64,000 nucleotides of DNA from Abditibacterium sp. (lineage in GTDB: Bacteria > Armatimonadota > Abditibacteriia > Abditibacteriales > Abditibacteriaceae), in NCBI GenBank assembly GCA_030448265.1, contig JAUJNG010000016.1:62001-126000 (forward strand), given 5' to 3'. The notes under the pieces are model-generated. The model had not been told where the DNA came from. It was given only the letters and a program-made list of their open reading frames with translations, and did no database searches. Numbering within the stretch: the first letter of the stretch is position 1; every line of letters begins with the position of its first letter. Made by a program: the position numbers and the translations under genes. Positions 60,416 to 64,000 of the stretch are shown here, one piece after another.

Positions 60416-60422
60416 GGTTTCC

Positions 60423-60607
60423 TTTCCCGCGCTTCGCGCGGCCCTCACCCGCCGCTTCGCGGCACCCTCTCCCGCAAGCGGGAGAAGGAGAGACTGCCAC
60501 TTTTGGAAATTCACTGTTTGGTTGAAATAGCGCGCTTTCTCCTTCTCCCGCTTGCGGGAGAGGGTGCCGCGAAGCGGCGGGTGAGGGCCGACGCGAAGCG
60601 CGGGAAA
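60423..60607. repeat. Long intergenic inverted repeat P (185 bp)
   Basis: TTTCCCGCGCTTCGCGCGGC (60423) pairs with an arm ending CGCGAAGCGCGGGAAA at 60607. The longest element of the window: about 65 bp of stem with inner GCGGGAGAAGGAG pieces. It lies between the P450 and glycosyltransferase genes on the same strand. Confidence 0.93.
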
Positions 60608-60615
60608 AAGAAAAT

Positions 60616-61998
60616 TCAAATTCGCGTTCGCGTCATCCACAGCCCGCCGTGAGGCCGCAGAGTGGGCGAGGGATCCATCACCAGTTTCTCGAACGGCGCC
60701 AGTTCGAGGCGAAAACGCGAGGCGATCACCGCGAGCGCGATCTGGCCTTCCATGAGGCCAAAGCCCTGTCCGATGCACAAACGCGGCCCGCCGCCAAAAG
60801 GGAAGTAAGCGAATTTGGGCCGTTTGGCGACTTGTTCGGGCGTGAAACGATCCGGCTTGAAAGCGTCGGGGTCGGGCCAGAATTCGGGATGGCGATGCGT
60901 CAAAAACGGCGGCACGATGAGGGTCGAGCGCGCTTTGACCTCGTATCCGCCAATGACATCGTCACCCAGAGTTTCGCGGCCAATGGCCCAGAACGGCGGG
61001 TAAAGCCGCAGCGATTCCTCGAAAACCTGGCGCGCGTAGGGCAAGCGTTCCAAATCGGCCTGCGCCGGTAAAGCGCCGTTGAGAGCGTTTTTAGCTTCAT
61101 TTTCCAACTCTTCGCGTTTTTCGGGATGGCGCGCGAGCAGGGAAAAGCCCCAGGCGAGCGCGTCGGCGCTGGTTTCGTGGCCGGCAATGAGAAGCGTAAT
61201 GACTTCATCGAACAACTGCTGGTCGCTCATGCCCTCGCCGGTGTCTTCGTCGCGCGCATCGACCAGCATTTGCAGCAAATCGTCGCCGCTTTCCTCGCCG
61301 GTGCGCCGCCGGTGGACAATTTCCAAAATCCATTTTTGCAGTTCGCCTTTGGCCCACAGAAAACGCCGGTTGTGCGGCGTGGGCACCTTTTCGGGAAGTG
61401 AAAGCGGGTTGGTGCGGTGCTCGACGTGCGCCATGCCGATGTTCATCAGTTCGTGGAAGCGGTGCGCCGCCGCGCCGCGCATTTGCGTCCCAAACAGGGC
61501 GCGCGCCGCGATTTGGAGGGTGAGGCGCATCATTTCGCCCGCCACATCGAAGGGTTCGGCGGTTTTTTCGCGTTCCCAACGCTCGCACAACGCGCCGACT
61601 TCTCCCGCCATTAAATCGGCCAGACGCGCGATGCGCGCGCGATGAAACGCGGGCTGGGCCAAACGGCGCTGGCGCAGCCACAAGTCGCCTTCCGAGGTCA
61701 AAAGCCCGTTTCCGGCGAAGGTGGCGAGGCGTTTGTAGAAAAATCCCTTGGAATAATTGCTCCAGTTGGCCTGCAAGATGTGTTCGACCATCGCCGGATG
61801 CACGCAGATGTGGAGATAATGCGGCCCGAACCAGTGCAGGCGCGTGATGTCGCCGTATTGCCGCCACAACCCCAAACACGCGCCAATGGGATCGCGCGCC
61901 GTGGGACGCAGACGGCGCAACAGGTAGTAATCAGGCGGGCCAGGCGCTTTTCGAGCGGAGGAGCGGAGGAGCGGAGGAGCGGAGGAGTCGGGTTGCAT
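60616..61998 (-). CDS. Cytochrome P450
   Basis: 460 residues from MQPDSSAPPLLRSS at 61998. I-helix LIAGHETSAD, K-helix EESLRLYPP, PDAFKPDRF and the heme loop FGGGPRLCIGQGF with Cys408 as heme ligand are all present, the layout of a bacterial CYP like CYP102/CYP110-type fatty acid or terpenoid hydroxylases. The first 15 or so residues are encoded by the arm of an inverted repeat. It needs an electron donor; ferredoxins are encoded at 6 kb. A glycosyltransferase gene downstream suggests a hydroxylate-then-glycosylate pair. Confidence 0.95.
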   Translation of the reverse strand: MQPDSSAPPLLRSSARKAPGPPDYYLLRRLRPTARDPIGACLGLWRQYGDITRLHWFGPHYLHICVHPAMVEHILQANWSNYSKGFFYKRLATFAGNGLLTSEGDLWLRQRRLAQPAFHRARIARLADLMAGEVGALCERWEREKTAEPFDVAGEMMRLTLQIAARALFGTQMRGAAAHRFHELMNIGMAHVEHRTNPLSLPEKVPTPHNRRFLWAKGELQKWILEIVHRRRTGEESGDDLLQMLVDARDEDTGEGMSDQQLFDEVITLLIAGHETSADALAWGFSLLARHPEKREELENEAKNALNGALPAQADLERLPYARQVFEESLRLYPPFWAIGRETLGDDVIGGYEVKARSTLIVPPFLTHRHPEFWPDPDAFKPDRFTPEQVAKRPKFAYFPFGGGPRLCIGQGFGLMEGQIALAVIASRFRLELAPFEKLVMDPSPTLRPHGGLWMTRTRI

Positions 61999-62065
61999 GA
62001 CGGCGAAGTGAGTTGTTTTCAGTTTAAATGGCCCCATTCTCCTCTGCTCCTCTGCTCCTCCGCTG
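61954..62065. repeat. Long inverted repeat, family G copy 2, overlaps P450 start
   Basis: AGCGGAGGAGCGGAGGAGCG (61954) pairs with CTCCTCTGCTCCTCCGCT ending 62065. The left arm lies within the P450 reading frame and supplies the residues after the start codon. Confidence 0.85.
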
Positions 62066-62132
62066 GCATGAATGTGGTAAACGAAACGCGGTCGTTGCAG
62101 TCTGGCGCCAATCCCGCTCTCAAGAATTTTTC

Positions 62133-62897
62133 ATGTCACAGGCCCAAAATTTGATTCGCACGCTGGAAGACAATTCGCTCTCCATTCTTTCCGAGGCCAT
62201 CGGCGATGTGCGCGCCCACGGCGGGCCGACGCTGGTCAACGTGAGCGACGACGATCTGCAAATCGCGCTTTACACGGTTCTGCTCAAAATCATCGACACC
62301 CTGCGCGAAAAAAGCGCCGCGCCCGCCGAAGTTAAAACCGATACCAAAACCATTTTCGTGGCCGCCATCCGCGACATGATGGATTATGTCGATGGCCAAT
62401 CGACCTACACCGTGGGCCACACCCGCGCCGTCACCAAACACGTCGTCCAGATGGCCTCGCGCCTGGGACTCAGCGACCCCGAAATCGACGACCTCGAAAC
62501 CGCCGCCTGGATTCACAACATCGGACTTATCAATCAGGCGCAAAAACTGGATGCTCTGCCGCGCACCCTCACTCAGGACGAACTCAAACAGGCGCGCAAC
62601 CACACCGTGATGGGCGCGGAAATGATTCGCCCCATCCAGTTTTTGTCGCACCTGGTGCCCACAATTCGCTACCATCACGCCCGCTTCGACGGCAACAACA
62701 ACCCCAGCGAACCCCACGGCGATATGCTGCCGCTCGGCGCGCGCCTGATTTGCCTCGCCGATGCTTACCAGGCCATGCTGGAGCCGCGCGCCTATCGCCC
62801 CGCGCTCACGCGCGACCAGGCGCTGCTCGAAATCGACAAAATGTCGGGAATGCAGTTTGATCCCGCTCTGGTGCCTTTCGCGCACGAATTGAGCTGA
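62133..62897 (+). CDS. Degenerate HD-GYP-like domain protein
   Basis: 254 residues from MSQAQNLIRTLED at 62133. The second half is laid out as an HD-GYP domain: YTVGHTRAVTKHVVQMASRLG, AAWIHNIGLINQ, and IRYHHARFDG. But the metal-binding HD is His128-Asn129, and the GYP position reads NNP. Both changes argue against phosphodiesterase activity on cyclic-di-GMP. It may be a binding or scaffold protein. N-terminal 80 residues are alpha-helical and unrecognised. Confidence 0.8.
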   Translation: MSQAQNLIRTLEDNSLSILSEAIGDVRAHGGPTLVNVSDDDLQIALYTVLLKIIDTLREKSAAPAEVKTDTKTIFVAAIRDMMDYVDGQSTYTVGHTRAVTKHVVQMASRLGLSDPEIDDLETAAWIHNIGLINQAQKLDALPRTLTQDELKQARNHTVMGAEMIRPIQFLSHLVPTIRYHHARFDGNNNPSEPHGDMLPLGARLICLADAYQAMLEPRAYRPALTRDQALLEIDKMSGMQFDPALVPFAHELS

Positions 62898-62909
62898 ATC
62901 TTTGCGAAA

Positions 62910-62975
62910 AAGCGGGGCTTGGGCCCTCTTCCAATCGGGAAACCTGAGATTGGAAGAGGGCGCAAGCCCCGCTTC
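62910..62975 (+). terminator. Hairpin Q, terminator-like
   Basis: AAGCGGGGCTTGGGCCCTCT (62910) pairs with AGAGGGCGCAAGCCCCGCTT ending 62974, followed by CTTTGTTTG. The stem is 27 bp with a 10-nt loop. It follows the HD-type gene. Confidence 0.8.
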
Positions 62976-63032
62976 TTTGTTTGTGCCGCGCTAAACTTCG
63001 CTCATCCCGTCGTTTCACTTAAAGGAACCTTA

Positions 63033-64000
63033 ATGTCCGCAACCCCCAACCTCTCCTCGCTGCAAAAAGAAGGCGAAATTTTCGCTCCCTCCGCCCACGC
63101 TCTGGAAAAAGCCATCGTCACCGATTTCGACGCTCTGCGCGAAGAAGCGAACGCCGCCCCACCCGCGTTCTGGGAAAAACAGGCGCGCGAGTTGGAATGG
63201 TTCGAGCCGTGGAACGAAGTCGTCAAATGGCAGCCCGCGCCGCCCAAAGTCGAATGGTTCGTGGGCGCCAAGTGCAATATCACGGTCAATGCGCTCGACC
63301 GCCACGTTCAAAATGGCAATCGCAACAAAGTCGCGTTTATCTGGGCCGCCGAAGAGGGCGAGGCGGTTTTCAAAGAGAAAAAAGTCACTTACGGCGAACT
63401 GCTGCGCCGCGTCAACCAGTGCGCCAACGCGCTCAAAGTGATGGGCGTGGGAAAGGGCGACCGCGTGACGATCTACATGGCGCTCACGCCCGCTCTCCCG
63501 ATTGCGATGCTGGCGTGCGCGCGCATCGGCGCGATTCACTGCGTGGTTTACGGCGGATTTTCCGCGCCCGCTTTGCGCCAGCGTATTGAAGATAGCGGCT
63601 CCAAAGTCGTGATCTGCTCTGATATGGGCTACCGGCGCGGCAAGCGCATCGATTTGAAGGGCATCGTCGATGAAGCGACGCGCGGTTTGCACGAAGTCGA
63701 AAAAATCCTCGTTTTCCGGCGCGGACACACGCCCATCGAACTCCACGAACCGCGCGAACTCGACTGGAACGAAACTCTCGATGCCCAGTCGCCGCACTGC
63801 GAACCGGAAGTGTTGGACGCCGAACATCCGCTTTTCTACCTTTACACGAGCGGCACGACGGGCAAACCCAAAGGCATCGTCCACGTTCACGGCGGCTACG
63901 CCGTCGGCACCTCCTACACCCACAAAATCTGCTTCGATTTGCAGCCCGACGACATCTACCTTTGCACCGCCGATCCTGGCTGGATTACCGGCCACTCTTA
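63033..64000 (+). CDS. acs: Acetyl-CoA synthetase, N-terminal part (runs off window)
   Basis: The frame from ATG 63033, preceded by AAAGGAACC, is open to the end of the window (322 codons). WFEPWNEVVKW near residue 60, VKGDRVTIYMALTP-like KGDRVTIYM, GAIHCVVYGGFSAPAL, and the P-loop YTSGTTGKPKG (from residue 271) then TADPGWITGHS identify AMP-forming Acs. It activates acetate to acetyl-CoA with ATP. The C-terminal domain with the acetylated lysine is outside the window. Confidence 0.95.
   Translation, partial: MSATPNLSSLQKEGEIFAPSAHALEKAIVTDFDALREEANAAPPAFWEKQARELEWFEPWNEVVKWQPAPPKVEWFVGAKCNITVNALDRHVQNGNRNKVAFIWAAEEGEAVFKEKKVTYGELLRRVNQCANALKVMGVGKGDRVTIYMALTPALPIAMLACARIGAIHCVVYGGFSAPALRQRIEDSGSKVVICSDMGYRRGKRIDLKGIVDEATRGLHEVEKILVFRRGHTPIELHEPRELDWNETLDAQSPHCEPEVLDAEHPLFYLYTSGTTGKPKGIVHVHGGYAVGTSYTHKICFDLQPDDIYLCTADPGWITGHS

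Overview
The window is about 64 kb of dense, moderately GC-rich bacterial chromosome with no rRNA or tRNA genes that I can recognise. A class A penicillin-binding protein, lipobox and signal-peptide proteins, many secreted glycosidases, a DUF1559-type pseudopilin with an H-X9-DG tail and a LacI regulator suggest a diderm, saccharolytic heterotroph. Armatimonadota or Abditibacteriota is my best guess. It is inferred from gene style, not from a marker gene.

Layout. 1-4.8 kb: a uronate/oligosaccharide catabolic cluster (Gfo/Idh oxidoreductase end, GH88 unsaturated uronyl hydrolase, SDR, KDPG aldolase, KDG kinase). 4.9-6.6 kb: a LysR regulator divergent from two tandem ferredoxins. 6.7-10.6 kb: two secreted proteins, then purN and purH. 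10.8-16.2 kb: a DUF4331 protein apparently split over two genes, a TPR protein and two nickel/cobalt transporters. 16.3-21.6 kb: a circularly permuted ATP-grasp / DUF1152 / alpha-E / transglutaminase cluster in which the ATP-grasp gene is frameshifted by a perfect 55-bp tandem duplication. 21.7-28.1 kb: SDR, UPF0175-DUF3368 toxin-antitoxin, galT with an apparent ATT start, PBP1A, DedA. 28.2-33.1 kb: LacI regulator with an operator palindrome, pseudopilin, glycosidase. 33.2-38.4 kb: dusB and a coupled membrane operon (PAP2, DUF2254, MscS, small anchor). 38.5-48.8 kb: metalloprotease, heme-oxygenase-like iron enzyme, methyltransferase, IS1-family element, GH26-like protein, DUF72. 48.8-52.1 kb: a complete integron (intI, attI, three cassettes with attC sites). 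52.1-64 kb: rlmN, glycosyltransferases, ABC exporter, an E2-like acyltransferase, P450, a degenerate HD-GYP protein and the start of acs.

Two things stand out. First, the integron: the integrase carries the IntI-specific insert, and at least two attC sites show paired R boxes and an extrahelical G in L''. Second, the window holds close to thirty long near-perfect inverted repeats in gaps between genes. They fall into several sequence families, are often flush with or overlap a stop codon, and sometimes contribute codons to the neighbouring gene. No CRISPR array, prophage or replication origin was seen.
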